Source: Chitinophagales bacterium 65-1
Lineage (GTDB): Bacteria > Bacteroidota > Bacteroidia > Chitinophagales > Chitinophagaceae
DNA length: 38,167 bases
Reading direction: 5' to 3'
NCBI GenBank assembly: GCA_002050465.1
Contig: MWYX01000058.1
Location: 1-38,167, forward strand
Shown here: positions 16,045 through 26,358 of the stretch, piece after piece
How positions within the stretch are numbered: position 1 is the stretch's first letter
How the letters are laid out: each line of letters starts with the position of its first letter
Position numbers and translations under genes: made by a program
Notes under the pieces: generated by a model
What the model saw: only the letters and a program-made list of their open reading frames with translations
Told to the model about the DNA's origin: nothing
Database searches by the model: none

Positions 16045-16620
16045 ATGCATAAAATTGTTTTAGCTATTACCGGAGCAAGTGGCTCTGTTTATGCAAAATT
16101 ATTGCTTGATAAATTAACCGGTATTAAAGAACAATGGGATGAACTAAGTGTGGTGATGACAGAAAATGCAAAATTAGTCTGGAAGACAGAATTAAATAGT
16201 GATTCCGGTGCATACCGGGATAGCAAATACAATATAAAATTTTATTCCCAACAGGATTTTTTAGCACCATTTGCGTCCGGATCAGGAAATTATGGTACCA
16301 TGATAATTTGTCCATGCAGCATGGGTACTTTAGGGCGAATTGCATCCGGCATTTCCAATGACCTTATCACAAGAGCTGCAGACGTAATTTTAAAAGAAAG
16401 AAGAAAATTAATTTGCGTTATAAGAGACACACCATACAACCTGATTCATATTCGCAACATGGAAACAGTAACTCTGGCTGGTGGAATTATTTGCCCTGCT
16501 ACACCATCATTTTACAGCAAACCTGCAACTATCGAAGAAGCTGCTGCAACTGTTGTAGATAGGGTGATTGATCTGGCTGGCTTACAGATCAATACTTTTA
16601 GATGGGGTGGGGATTTATAA
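16045..16620 (+). CDS. ubiX: Flavin prenyltransferase UbiX
   Basis: A 191-residue UbiX-type flavoprotein, which joins a dimethylallyl group to FMN to make the prenylated flavin used by UbiD decarboxylases. Characteristic stretches are MHKIVLAITGASGSVYAKLLL (FMN phosphate loop), IICPCSMGTLGRIASGISNDLITRAADV (the CPCSMxTL signature), the RDTPYNLIHIRNM block, and PATPSFYSKP near the end. The length is normal. No UbiD is present here, so the client enzyme is elsewhere. In this menaquinone-type phylum it may serve a decarboxylation in quinone or aromatic-acid metabolism. A bidirectional terminator separates it from lolA. Confidence 0.94.
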   Translation: MHKIVLAITGASGSVYAKLLLDKLTGIKEQWDELSVVMTENAKLVWKTELNSDSGAYRDSKYNIKFYSQQDFLAPFASGSGNYGTMIICPCSMGTLGRIASGISNDLITRAADVILKERRKLICVIRDTPYNLIHIRNMETVTLAGGIICPATPSFYSKPATIEEAAATVVDRVIDLAGLQINTFRWGGDL

Positions 16621-16662
16621 TAAAAAAACGTTGCTTCCCGTGTATGGAGCAACGTCTTTATT
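16620..16662. terminator. Bidirectional terminator between ubiX and lolA
   Basis: ACGTTGCT (16628-16635) and AGCAACGT (16648-16655) form an 8-base-pair stem. An A run on its left (T run on the minus strand) and CTTTATTATTT on its right suit termination in both directions between the convergent genes. Confidence 0.75.
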
Positions 16663-16677
16663 ATTTCATAGGATTAA

Positions 16678-17337
16678 TTATCTTAGGTCTACAACTTCTA
16701 CCTTAGGGTATTTTTTGGTATCGAAAACAAATAAAGCATCAGGCAAAGCCGTATTAGGTACCAGACTTATAACACTATATATGTAACGATTACCATTTTT
16801 TTCAAAAACTTTTGTTTGTCTTATCGTTTTACTTGCTTTATCTACAGCAACCAATACCTTAAAAAATGGTTTGCTTTTATCAATAGGTGTTAATTCAATT
16901 TCCTGCAACATTTTTCCGCCAATTTTCACATCCGGATTTGTTTTGTACAAAAAATCCTTGTCATAAAAATTAGTAAACATTTTTTGTGGTGTAATAGTGG
17001 TAGCAGAACGTTCAACTTTATTTATTTGTACTTCATTACTAGATTTATCGTATGTCCAGGTTGTATTTCCATCACTGTAAATTTCCTGTCCTGTTACGTT
17101 TATTCTATATTTTGTACCCTTTAGGTTTACCACGCCCGATTTGGTACCCTGAACTTTACCTGCAGCATTTTCTATTTTAAGATTGAATTTTGCTGTAACA
17201 GTTTTAAAGCTTTTGAATTTAGCGCTTACCTGATCTAATATTTTTTTGGCATCAGTATCATTTTTGCCCATTCCCTTAGGTTGTGCAAAAGTGGAAATAC
17301 CGGTTAAAATTAAAATTGAGAATAATAAATTTTTCAT
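16678..17337 (-). CDS. lolA: Outer-membrane lipoprotein carrier protein LolA
   Basis: A 219-residue periplasmic chaperone that ferries lipoproteins from the inner to the outer membrane. Signal peptide MKNLLFSILILTGISTFAQ (1-19), then a LolA-like open beta-barrel with the family's opening helix (DAKKILDQVSAKFKSFKTVTAKFNLKI), the GTKYRINVTGQEIYSDGNTTWTYDKSSNEVQINKVE block and the strand after TPQKMFTNFYDKDFLY. The length is typical. In Bacteroidota this LolA-like gene is often next to a FtsK/SpoIIIE-type gene, but here it stands between ubiX and a DUF4407 gene. A possible -7 box (TATCTTTG) lies 42 bases upstream. Confidence 0.85.
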   Translation of the reverse strand: MKNLLFSILILTGISTFAQPKGMGKNDTDAKKILDQVSAKFKSFKTVTAKFNLKIENAAGKVQGTKSGVVNLKGTKYRINVTGQEIYSDGNTTWTYDKSSNEVQINKVERSATTITPQKMFTNFYDKDFLYKTNPDVKIGGKMLQEIELTPIDKSKPFFKVLVAVDKASKTIRQTKVFEKNGNRYIYSVISLVPNTALPDALFVFDTKKYPKVEVVDLR

Positions 17338-17378
17338 ACTGTTTTGTTTAGTTAAATGCTCTCTTAATTATGAGAAAG

Positions 17379-17386
17379 CAAAGATA
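17379..17386 (-). promoter_or_regulatory. Possible -7 box (TATCTTTG) for lolA
   Basis: An exact TAnnTTTG match on the minus strand 42 bases ahead of the start codon; no clear -33 box. The rest of the 292-base gap up to 17629 shows nothing else I can identify. Confidence 0.35.
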
Positions 17387-17629
17387 TGTAATAGACGGCT
17401 GTTAGTGATTAAGAGTTTAAGCTCCCCATTCCAATAAACTGTTAATGTTATGTTGTGTTAAATACTATAATTAAAAAGTATTAGTTAATAAAATATGTTT
17501 GTGAAAGATAAGGCCCGCTTTCCTTATCCCCCTGCCTGCCAGCAGTAATGCTTCAACTTATCTCTTGAGTACACATGTACAATAATTTTTATTATTAGAT
17601 AATTTTTTCAAACATTCAAATTAATTACA

Positions 17630-18829
17630 ATGCCTGAAACAAACGTTTCTCTTTCTCAAAGGGAAAATTATGAGCCTTCGCAATTTTCTGAATTTTTATG
17701 GTGGCTGTCAACAGCAGAGAAAGAACTATTAATGGATAGCGTGGTTGACCGGAACCGCTACAAAATTGTTGGCATGACTGTTCTTACAACATGGGTTTTT
17801 GCAACGCTGGCCTGGACATACTTTTTTTCGACAATAATTGATAATGCATTTTTATATGTGGCACTTGGTGTGTTTATGGGATTTATCATTCTTACTATTG
17901 ACAGGGCATTAATAAAGGGAATTACCAAATTTAATAAGAGCAAATTCACTCCGCTTTTATTTAGAGGATTGCTCGCATTAACTATTGGTGTGTTTATGGC
18001 ACAACCTGCAATACTGTATATGTTTAATAAAGAAATAAAACTGCAGACTTCTTTAGATAACGAAAGAAAAAGAATTCAAAAAAGTGATGAGCTTACGGCT
18101 GTTTACAAAACCCGTAAAACAGAATTGGCAGCCCAGAAAACTGCAGTGCAAAATGAGTTGAATCAAAAATATATGGATGTTTCAAGAGCAAGAGATAATT
18201 ACATCGCAGAATCGGATGGGAGCGGTGGAACAGGTAAAATAGGGATAAAAGACATTGCCCGTGCAAAGAAAAAAGAATATGAAAAACTGGATGCGGAATA
18301 TCAAACCTTACTTGCTGCTTATCAGCCAGGATTAAAAGCTATTGAAAAAGAACAGCAAACAATTGATGAGAATATTAAAAAGGATGAGCAAGTTTTTACA
18401 GGTTATTTTAATGATGGGTTTTTAACAAGAATAGAAGCGCTGAATAACCTCATTAAAAACAATACTGCATTACAATTCAGGTATTATTTGCTGGTGATAA
18501 TTTTAATGTTGATAGAACTTATGCCCGTTATTGCAAAAACTTTGCTGCCTTCAGGAAGTTATGATGAAAAAGTACGGCTTAGGGAAGAAATGGAAAAAGA
18601 AATTGCTTATTCTAATATGAGGAAAGAACAGGAATTAAAAGAGATGTATAATGCCATGGCAAAAACAAATGATGAAGAAACTATTACTGCTTTTTTTTCC
18701 ATTACTAAAGAAGATAAGAGTGAAAAAATGAAAGCATTTTCCCAAAGGTGGCGGGATGAAAAACAAGAAACCTTTGATGGATTATGGAATAAAATGAAGA
18801 AAGAAATTTTAAGCAAACAGGAGAACTAA
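17630..18829 (+). CDS. DUF4407-domain membrane protein
   Basis: A 399-residue membrane protein of the DUF4407 family. Hydrophobic segments lie at about 48-68 (GMTVLTTWVFATLAWTYFFS), 72-92, 108-128 (LLFRGLLALTIGVFMAQPAI) and 280-300 (YYLLVIILMLIELMPVIAKT). Between the third and fourth is a long charged, coiled-coil-rich region (about 135-270, many Glu/Lys/Gln with an internal SDGSGGTGKIGIKD loop), and a second charged tail follows the last segment. Family members are widespread in Bacteroidota but have no established role. The topology suggests a large coiled-coil domain on one side of the membrane. The gene is convergent with pyrG across 34 bases and is not obviously in an operon. Confidence 0.8.
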   Translation: MPETNVSLSQRENYEPSQFSEFLWWLSTAEKELLMDSVVDRNRYKIVGMTVLTTWVFATLAWTYFFSTIIDNAFLYVALGVFMGFIILTIDRALIKGITKFNKSKFTPLLFRGLLALTIGVFMAQPAILYMFNKEIKLQTSLDNERKRIQKSDELTAVYKTRKTELAAQKTAVQNELNQKYMDVSRARDNYIAESDGSGGTGKIGIKDIARAKKKEYEKLDAEYQTLLAAYQPGLKAIEKEQQTIDENIKKDEQVFTGYFNDGFLTRIEALNNLIKNNTALQFRYYLLVIILMLIELMPVIAKTLLPSGSYDEKVRLREEMEKEIAYSNMRKEQELKEMYNAMAKTNDEETITAFFSITKEDKSEKMKAFSQRWRDEKQETFDGLWNKMKKEILSKQEN

Positions 18830-18863
18830 ATGGCTGCTGGTATCCAGTAACCGGTAAGCCTGT

Positions 18864-20575
<1,712 letters not shown>

Positions 20576-20576
20576 G

Positions 20577-20584
20577 CAAACTTA
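20577..20584 (-). promoter_or_regulatory. Possible -7 box (TAAGTTTG) for pyrG
   Basis: An exact TAnnTTTG match on the minus strand, 64 bases ahead of pyrG. The -33 side shows no TTG at the usual spacing. Confidence 0.35.
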
Positions 20585-20632
20585 CAGTTATTATTTTGGA
20601 GAGAAAAATGAAGAAAGGGTTTTGTGGAAAAA

Positions 20633-21643
20633 TTAATAATACCTGTTATTTGAAAGATAATTTCTTATATAATCACTAATGCCTTCTTCCAGGGTACAAA
20701 CCGGAGAAGTATAACCGGCATTTCTGATCTTTTCCATTTTAGCTTCAGTAAAATACTGGTATTTATTCCTGATGTCTGTCGGCATATCTATGTATTCAAT
20801 TTTAGTCTCAATATTCAAGGCAGTAAAAGTTGCTTTTACAAGATCCTTAAATGAGCGTGCTTTACCGGTGCCAATATTATAAATACCGGATGGTATTGAC
20901 CATTGATCATTGACCATTGACGATTGACTACTCATAAACCAATAGCATATTTTGATCACATCTTTTACATAGATAAAATCACGCAATTGTTCACCATCTT
21001 TATATCCTTGTTTGTGTGATTTGAATAGTTTTACAAATCCATTTTGTTTTATTTGATGAAACCCATGAAATATCATGCTGGCCATTCTGCCTTTATGATA
21101 CTCATTTGGACCGTACACATTAAAGAATTTTAAACCTGCCCAAAAAGGGGGTTGTTCATTTTGTTTGAGCGCCCATTTGTCAAATTCATTTTTTGAAACT
21201 CCATAGGGATTTAAAGGCTGTAATCTTTCAATTATGGAATGGTCATCAGAATAACCAAGTTCTCCGCTACCATAAGTTGCAGCCGATGAAGCGTAAACCA
21301 GAGGGATATTGTTTTTAGTGCAATAGCACCAGATCTTTTGCGAATAATCAACATTTAAATGCTGATGAATAGTATAATCAAATTCTGTGGTATCAGTTCT
21401 TGCTCCTAAGTGGAAAATAAATCTTACTTCGGGTTTTTCAATTTCCAGCCACTCAAAAAAATTTTCTCTTTCTACTCTTACTTTATATTTTTTTAGATGC
21501 AGGTTTAATTCTTTTTCGTCTTCATCAAATTCATCAACCAGTATCAAATTCTCAAATCCTTGTTCGTTTAAATATCCAACCATACAGCTTCCTATAAAGC
21601 CGGCAGCTCCTGTAATTACAATCACGGAATTATTATTTATCAT
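20633..21643 (-). CDS. rfaD: ADP-L-glycero-D-manno-heptose 6-epimerase, with an inserted repeat
   Basis: A 336-residue extended SDR enzyme that converts ADP-D-glycero- to ADP-L-glycero-manno-heptose for the LPS inner core. The NADP loop is TGAAGFIGS (11-19), and the catalytic pair is YGVSK (Y147, K151). The family blocks KFFNVYGPNEYHKGRMASM and DGEQLRDFIYVKDV are present. Between WFM (235-237) and SGIYNIGTGKARSF (252 onward) lie about 14 residues where E. coli has four; this extra stretch is encoded by a tandem heptanucleotide repeat (see 20895-20929). The gene starts one base inside the purL stop (TAATG), so it is translationally coupled to purL. Confidence 0.9.
   Translation of the reverse strand: MINNNSVIVITGAAGFIGSCMVGYLNEQGFENLILVDEFDEDEKELNLHLKKYKVRVERENFFEWLEIEKPEVRFIFHLGARTDTTEFDYTIHQHLNVDYSQKIWCYCTKNNIPLVYASSAATYGSGELGYSDDHSIIERLQPLNPYGVSKNEFDKWALKQNEQPPFWAGLKFFNVYGPNEYHKGRMASMIFHGFHQIKQNGFVKLFKSHKQGYKDGEQLRDFIYVKDVIKICYWFMSSQSSMVNDQWSIPSGIYNIGTGKARSFKDLVKATFTALNIETKIEYIDMPTDIRNKYQYFTEAKMEKIRNAGYTSPVCTLEEGISDYIRNYLSNNRYY
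20895..20929 (-). repeat. Five-copy heptanucleotide repeat inside rfaD
   Basis: On the plus strand five consecutive 7-base units read ATTGACC, ATTGATC, ATTGACC, ATTGACG and ATTGACT, each keeping ATTGA. They encode residues 239-250 of the epimerase (reading SQSSMVNDQWSI) on the minus strand. The unit length is not a multiple of three, so loss or gain of one unit would shift the frame. The units differ at the last two bases, which lowers the chance of slippage. Confidence 0.8.
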
Positions 21644-23859
21644 TATTCTGGTAGATAATTTTGAAAATACTTCTCAATTGCTGTATCATATTTATGTTTC
21701 CAATAAGATATGTTTTCCCAATCTTCATTATTAATCTCCACAGACCCATTTGTTACCACACCCAGTTTTTCATAAGGAGAATTTTTGATAAACTTTTCAA
21801 ACTCATTTATTTTTTTTTCTGTAACACTTACCACCACTCTGCCTTGTGCTTCTCCAAACCAATATGCATCTGTACGAATATCAGTTTTGCTTTGTACTAC
21901 ATTAAAACCCAACTCCCTGTTTAACCCGCTTTCAACAAGGGTTATAAATAATCCGCCTTCACTAACATCATGAGCTGATTCAATTAGTTTGTTTTTTATC
22001 AATACCCTTATTGTTTGATGTAAACTGTACTCTTCTTCAAGATCAAAATAAGGTGCAGGAGAATATTCTACATTCAGAATCTTGTGCAAATATTCTGAGG
22101 AACTTATATCATTTTTACTTTTCCCCAATAAATAAATTACATCACCCGGAGATTTAAAATCCAACGTCATTTTATTATTTATATCATCTAATACTCCTAC
22201 CATACCAATTGTAGGCGTTGGATAAACAGGGCCTGAAGGAGATTGATTGTAAAAGCTAACATTGCCACCCGTAACCGGCGTGTCAAATTTTTTACAGGCT
22301 TCGCTCATGCCTTTAATTGCATATACAAACTGGTAGTACACTTCAGGATCATAAGGATTTCCAAAGTTTAAACAGTTTGTTACCCCCAGGGGCTCGCCTC
22401 CACTACATACAATATTTCTTGCGGCCTCACTAACTGCTATCATGCATCCAACATAAGGATCAGCAAATACATACCTGCTGTTACAATCTGTTGTTATAGC
22501 CAAGCCTTTTTTATTCTCTCTTACCAAAATAACTGCAGCATCTGAAGGTTGATTGGTATTTGTATTTCCTGTACCTACCATGCTGTCATATTGATTATAT
22601 ATCCAACGCCTGGAAGCAATGTTGGGGAGAGAAATTAATTGCTCTGCAACACTTTTTAAATCTTCAGGCAATCGTATTTTATCAGGGTCAAATTCTTTTA
22701 TCTTTTTAAAATATTCAGGTTCCTTATACTCTCTTTTATAAACAGGAGCACCTCCACCTAATACTAAACTCTCTGCAGGAAGTTCCGCCTCCAATTCCCC
22801 ATACATATAAAATTTAAGCAGTTTATCATTCGTTACCTCACCTATTTGCGAGCACGGGATGTCCCATTTCTCAAATATTTTAATTACTTCTTCTTCTCTT
22901 CCCTTATTTATTATCAGCAACATTCTTTCCTGGCTTTCGCTTAATAATAATTCCCACGATTTCATATTTTTTTGCCGAGTGGGAACTTTGTCAAGATATA
23001 TCTTCATCCCCACCTCACCTTTTGCACTTGTTTCGGCTGTAGAGCAAATAATACCAGCTGCACCCATATCCTGCATCCCTGCCACGGCGCCTGTCGGAAT
23101 TATTTCCAGACATGCTTCCAAAAGCTTTTTTTCCTGGAATGGATCACCAACCTGAACAGCCGGCAGGTCTTCCATACTATTTTCAGTTATATCAGCAGAG
23201 GCAAATGCGGCACCACCCATTCCATCTTTACCGGTAGCACTACCCACAATAAAAACCGGGTTACCAATACCAATAGCTGTTGCACTTACGGTTTCTCCTA
23301 ATTTCACTATACCTACGCTCATTGCATTTACCAAAGGATTGGTGTGATAGCAATCTTCAAAATAAACTTCTCCCCCCACAGTAGGTACACCGAAGCAGTT
23401 TCCATAATGGCCGATGCCATGTACAACACCGCTCACTAAATGTTGGGTTTTATTTTCATATAAATTCCCAAATCGTAGAGAATTTAATGCAGCAATGGGC
23501 CTTGCACCCATTGTAAAAATATCACGATGGATACCTCCTACACCTGTTGCTGCTCCCTGAAAAGGTTCAATGGCGGATGGATGGTTATGACTTTCAATTT
23601 TAAATACAACCCCATAGCCATCCCCAATATCCATTAGTCCAGCGTTTTCTTCACCAGCCTTTACCAATAGTTTAGAACCTTCTCTTGGTAAAGTTTTCAG
23701 CCACTTAATTGAATTTTTATAACTACAATGCTCACTCCACATAACTGAATAAGCACTTAGCTCAGTAAAATTTGGAGTACGTCCCCGTATTTTTATTATT
23801 TTGGTAAATTCTTCAGGTTGTAATCCCAATTTTTGGGCTACGTCTACAGTTATTTCCAT
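21643..23859 (-). CDS. purL: Phosphoribosylformylglycinamidine synthase subunit PurL
   Basis: A 738-residue PurL of the small, three-component type that works with separate PurQ and PurS proteins, the fourth step of purine synthesis. The length and domain order match the B. subtilis-type enzyme rather than the long fused one. Diagnostic blocks include SEHCSYKNSIKWLKTLP, KIESHNHPSAIEPFQGAATGVGGIHRDI (ATP-binding), and the second half with SRYVFADPYVGCMIAVSEAARNIVCSGG and TPVTGGNVSFYNQSP. It is the first gene of a two-gene run with rfaD (1-base overlap). A -7 box (TATGTTTG) lies 17 bases before the ATG, giving a very short leader. Confidence 0.96.
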   Translation of the reverse strand: MEITVDVAQKLGLQPEEFTKIIKIRGRTPNFTELSAYSVMWSEHCSYKNSIKWLKTLPREGSKLLVKAGEENAGLMDIGDGYGVVFKIESHNHPSAIEPFQGAATGVGGIHRDIFTMGARPIAALNSLRFGNLYENKTQHLVSGVVHGIGHYGNCFGVPTVGGEVYFEDCYHTNPLVNAMSVGIVKLGETVSATAIGIGNPVFIVGSATGKDGMGGAAFASADITENSMEDLPAVQVGDPFQEKKLLEACLEIIPTGAVAGMQDMGAAGIICSTAETSAKGEVGMKIYLDKVPTRQKNMKSWELLLSESQERMLLIINKGREEEVIKIFEKWDIPCSQIGEVTNDKLLKFYMYGELEAELPAESLVLGGGAPVYKREYKEPEYFKKIKEFDPDKIRLPEDLKSVAEQLISLPNIASRRWIYNQYDSMVGTGNTNTNQPSDAAVILVRENKKGLAITTDCNSRYVFADPYVGCMIAVSEAARNIVCSGGEPLGVTNCLNFGNPYDPEVYYQFVYAIKGMSEACKKFDTPVTGGNVSFYNQSPSGPVYPTPTIGMVGVLDDINNKMTLDFKSPGDVIYLLGKSKNDISSSEYLHKILNVEYSPAPYFDLEEEYSLHQTIRVLIKNKLIESAHDVSEGGLFITLVESGLNRELGFNVVQSKTDIRTDAYWFGEAQGRVVVSVTEKKINEFEKFIKNSPYEKLGVVTNGSVEINNEDWENISYWKHKYDTAIEKYFQNYLPE

Positions 23860-23875
23860 ATCAAAAACATATCAG

Positions 23876-23883
23876 CAAACATA
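23876..23883 (-). promoter_or_regulatory. Possible -7 box (TATGTTTG) for purL-rfaD
   Basis: An exact TAnnTTTG match 17 bases ahead of the purL start codon, which would leave a leader of only about 10 bases. The -33 region (TTTAAAATTT) is a poor match. Confidence 0.35.
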
Positions 23884-24083
23884 CTGCGTCTGTAAATTTT
23901 AAATGGGTACAATATTTTAACTAACTACTCACACCAATATATTCATTAACCTTTCTAGAACATATATCGTTTATTAATATATATATATTGGTCGGATTTT
24001 TTGTTCACAAAACAGCAAATTTGAAAGAAATTCTTTTTTTAGAATAAAAAAAATCCTTTTTTTGCTGACTTAATCTAAAAAAT

Positions 24084-26276
24084 ATGTCATCCTTACGATT
24101 TAATTCAATTCATAATTTAACCGCCACCCCGGTTTCAGTTGACGTTAAAGGCTCACCAAGAATTACACAAATATTCGGTGAAAATGTTTTTACTTTAAAA
24201 ACAGCAAGAGAATTTTTAAGTGACGAAGCTTATAAAAGTCTTATAGGATCTATTAAAAGTGGAAACAAAATAGACAGGAAGATGGGTGACCAGATCGCCG
24301 CTGGTTTAAAAGGATGGTCAGAAAAAAAAGGAGTTACCCATTTTACTCATTGGTTCCAACCACTTACAGGAGCAACGGCTGAAAAACATGATTCTTTTTT
24401 TACAATTAAGAGTGACGGAAGTGCCCTGGAAGAATTTGACGGAGCTGCCTTAATACAGCAGGAACCAGACGCATCTTCATTTCCCAGCGGTGGATTAAGA
24501 GTAACATTTGAGGCAAGAGGTTATACGGCATGGGATCCCTCTTCTCCTCCTTTTATAATGGAAATCGGTCGGGGTAAAACATTATGTATACCAACCATAT
24601 TTGTTTCCTATACAGGAGAATCACTAGATACAAAAACCCCATTATTAAAAGCCCTGGTAGCATTAGATAATGCAGCTGTTGATGTTTGCCAGTATTTTGA
24701 TAGAAATGTAACCGAGGTAAATGCAACGCTGGGCTGGGAACAGGAATATTTTGTTGTTGATGCCAGCATAGCAAATGCCCGCCCTGATCTTGTAATGACA
24801 GGACGAACGGTTTTTGGCCATGCCCCGGCAAAAGGCCAACAACTGGAAGATCATTATTTCGCCTCTATACCTGAAAGAGTGTATGCCTTTATGAGAGATT
24901 ATGAAGACGAAGCTTATAAATTAGGTATTCCTTTGCGTACCCGTCATAATGAGGTTGCTCCATCCCAGTTTGAATGCGCCCCCATATATGAAGAAGTAAA
25001 TCTTGCAGTGGATCATAATACATTATTGATGGATGTAATGACAAGAGTGGCTAAACGCCATAACCTTGTTGTATTACTTCATGAAAAACCTTTTGCAGGC
25101 ATTAATGGGAGTGGGAAACATAATAACTGGAGCCTTGCTACCAATACCGGTGTTAACTTATTATCACCGGGTAAAACGCCAAAAACCAATTTAATGTTTC
25201 TTGCTTTTTTTGTGAATACTATTAAGGCGGTACATGACTATGCGGATTTATTAAGAGCATCGATAGCCTCTGCAGGCAATGATCACCGGTTAGGAGCCAA
25301 TGAGGCGCCTCCTGCAATAATTTCAATATTTATCGGAAAGTATTTAACTGATGTATTACATCAAATTGAAACCCGGGTCGGAGAAAAATTTGATGAACAG
25401 GATGAAGCACTGCTTAAGCTCGATATTCACAAAAGCATTCCCGAATTAATGCTGGATAATACAGACAGGAACCGAACTTCACCATTTGCTTTTACAGGTA
25501 ATAAATTTGAATTCAGAGCGGTAGGATCTTCAGAAAACTGCGCAGGTGCAATGACGGTATTGAATACAATTATTGCTGATACGCTTGTTAAATTTAAACA
25601 AGATGTAGATGCCGTTATTGAAAAAGGAGAAAAGAAAGAAATTGCTTTAATGCAAATAATACAGAAATACATTGTTGATAGTAAAAATGTTTTATTTGAA
25701 GGAGATGGCTACAGTGACAAGTGGGAGAAAGATGCTAAAAAAAGAGGTTTACCCAATGTGAAAACCACTCCACTGGCATTGGATGCGTTTGTAACCAAAA
25801 AAGCCAAAACACTTTTTGAACAAAATAATATTTATTCTCATAGTGAGCTGGAGGCCCGTCATGAAATTCTGTTAGAGAGTTATATAAAAAGGGTTCAAAT
25901 TGAAGCAAGGGTTATGGGAGACCTGGCTACAAATCACATCTTACCGGCTGCCATAAAATATCAGAATATTTTAATTCTAAATATTAAAGGATTAAAAGAA
26001 ACCGGTCTACCTGATACAGCCTCTACACACCAGTTACAAATTGTGGGTAAAATATCAGATTACATAAATGCAATGAGTACTAAAGTTGAGGAAATGATTG
26101 AAGCCAGGAAAGTTGCTAATGAAATAACTGATACAAGAGAGAAAGCAATTGCTTATTGCGATACAGTAAAATCATGTTTTGATGATATCAGATATAATGT
26201 AGATAAGTTAGAACTTTTGGTAGATGATAAATTATGGGAACTGCCAAAGTACAGAGAATTACTTTTTTTGAGATAA
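24084..26276 (+). CDS. glnN: Glutamine synthetase type III
   Basis: A 730-residue type III glutamine synthetase, the form typical of Bacteroidota and cyanobacteria, making glutamine from glutamate, ammonia and ATP. The N-terminal part is the GSIII-specific extension (MSSLRFNSIHNLTATP). Catalytic-domain blocks include THWFQPLTGATAEKHDSF, GWEQEYFVVD, RTRHNEVAPSQFECAP, HEKPFAGINGSGKHNNWSL and GNDHRLGANEAPPAIISIF. The C-terminal ~170 residues form the helical extension (NHILPAAIKYQNILILNIKGLKETG). It is convergent with gcvP. The 224-base upstream gap holds an (AT)n tract at 23975-23988 and a CAAATTTG that differs by one base from the -7 consensus, but no certain promoter. Confidence 0.97.
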   Translation: MSSLRFNSIHNLTATPVSVDVKGSPRITQIFGENVFTLKTAREFLSDEAYKSLIGSIKSGNKIDRKMGDQIAAGLKGWSEKKGVTHFTHWFQPLTGATAEKHDSFFTIKSDGSALEEFDGAALIQQEPDASSFPSGGLRVTFEARGYTAWDPSSPPFIMEIGRGKTLCIPTIFVSYTGESLDTKTPLLKALVALDNAAVDVCQYFDRNVTEVNATLGWEQEYFVVDASIANARPDLVMTGRTVFGHAPAKGQQLEDHYFASIPERVYAFMRDYEDEAYKLGIPLRTRHNEVAPSQFECAPIYEEVNLAVDHNTLLMDVMTRVAKRHNLVVLLHEKPFAGINGSGKHNNWSLATNTGVNLLSPGKTPKTNLMFLAFFVNTIKAVHDYADLLRASIASAGNDHRLGANEAPPAIISIFIGKYLTDVLHQIETRVGEKFDEQDEALLKLDIHKSIPELMLDNTDRNRTSPFAFTGNKFEFRAVGSSENCAGAMTVLNTIIADTLVKFKQDVDAVIEKGEKKEIALMQIIQKYIVDSKNVLFEGDGYSDKWEKDAKKRGLPNVKTTPLALDAFVTKKAKTLFEQNNIYSHSELEARHEILLESYIKRVQIEARVMGDLATNHILPAAIKYQNILILNIKGLKETGLPDTASTHQLQIVGKISDYINAMSTKVEEMIEARKVANEITDTREKAIAYCDTVKSCFDDIRYNVDKLELLVDDKLWELPKYRELLFLR

Positions 26277-26330
26277 TAATTACCAATGCTTTTATGGAAG
26301 CGCAACTGGTTAATTAAATTTATGATTTAT

Positions 26331-26358
26331 AAGTAAGTCATCTTTTGATAACTTACTT
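26331..26358. terminator. Hairpin between glnN and gcvP
   Basis: AAGTAAGT (26331-26338) and ACTTACTT (26351-26358) form an 8-base-pair AT-rich stem with a 12-base loop just before the gcvP stop. It could end both convergent transcripts, but the stem is weak and T tracts are short. Confidence 0.35.

Noticed and set aside
16045-16620. A functional link between ubiX and the Coq4-like gene as a quinone pathway
   Set aside because: They are 15 kb apart with unrelated neighbours; no shared operon or regulation is visible.
23975-23990. (AT)n tract upstream of glnN as a regulatory or recombination site
   Set aside because: Short simple sequence in AT-rich intergenic DNA, with nothing else supporting a role.
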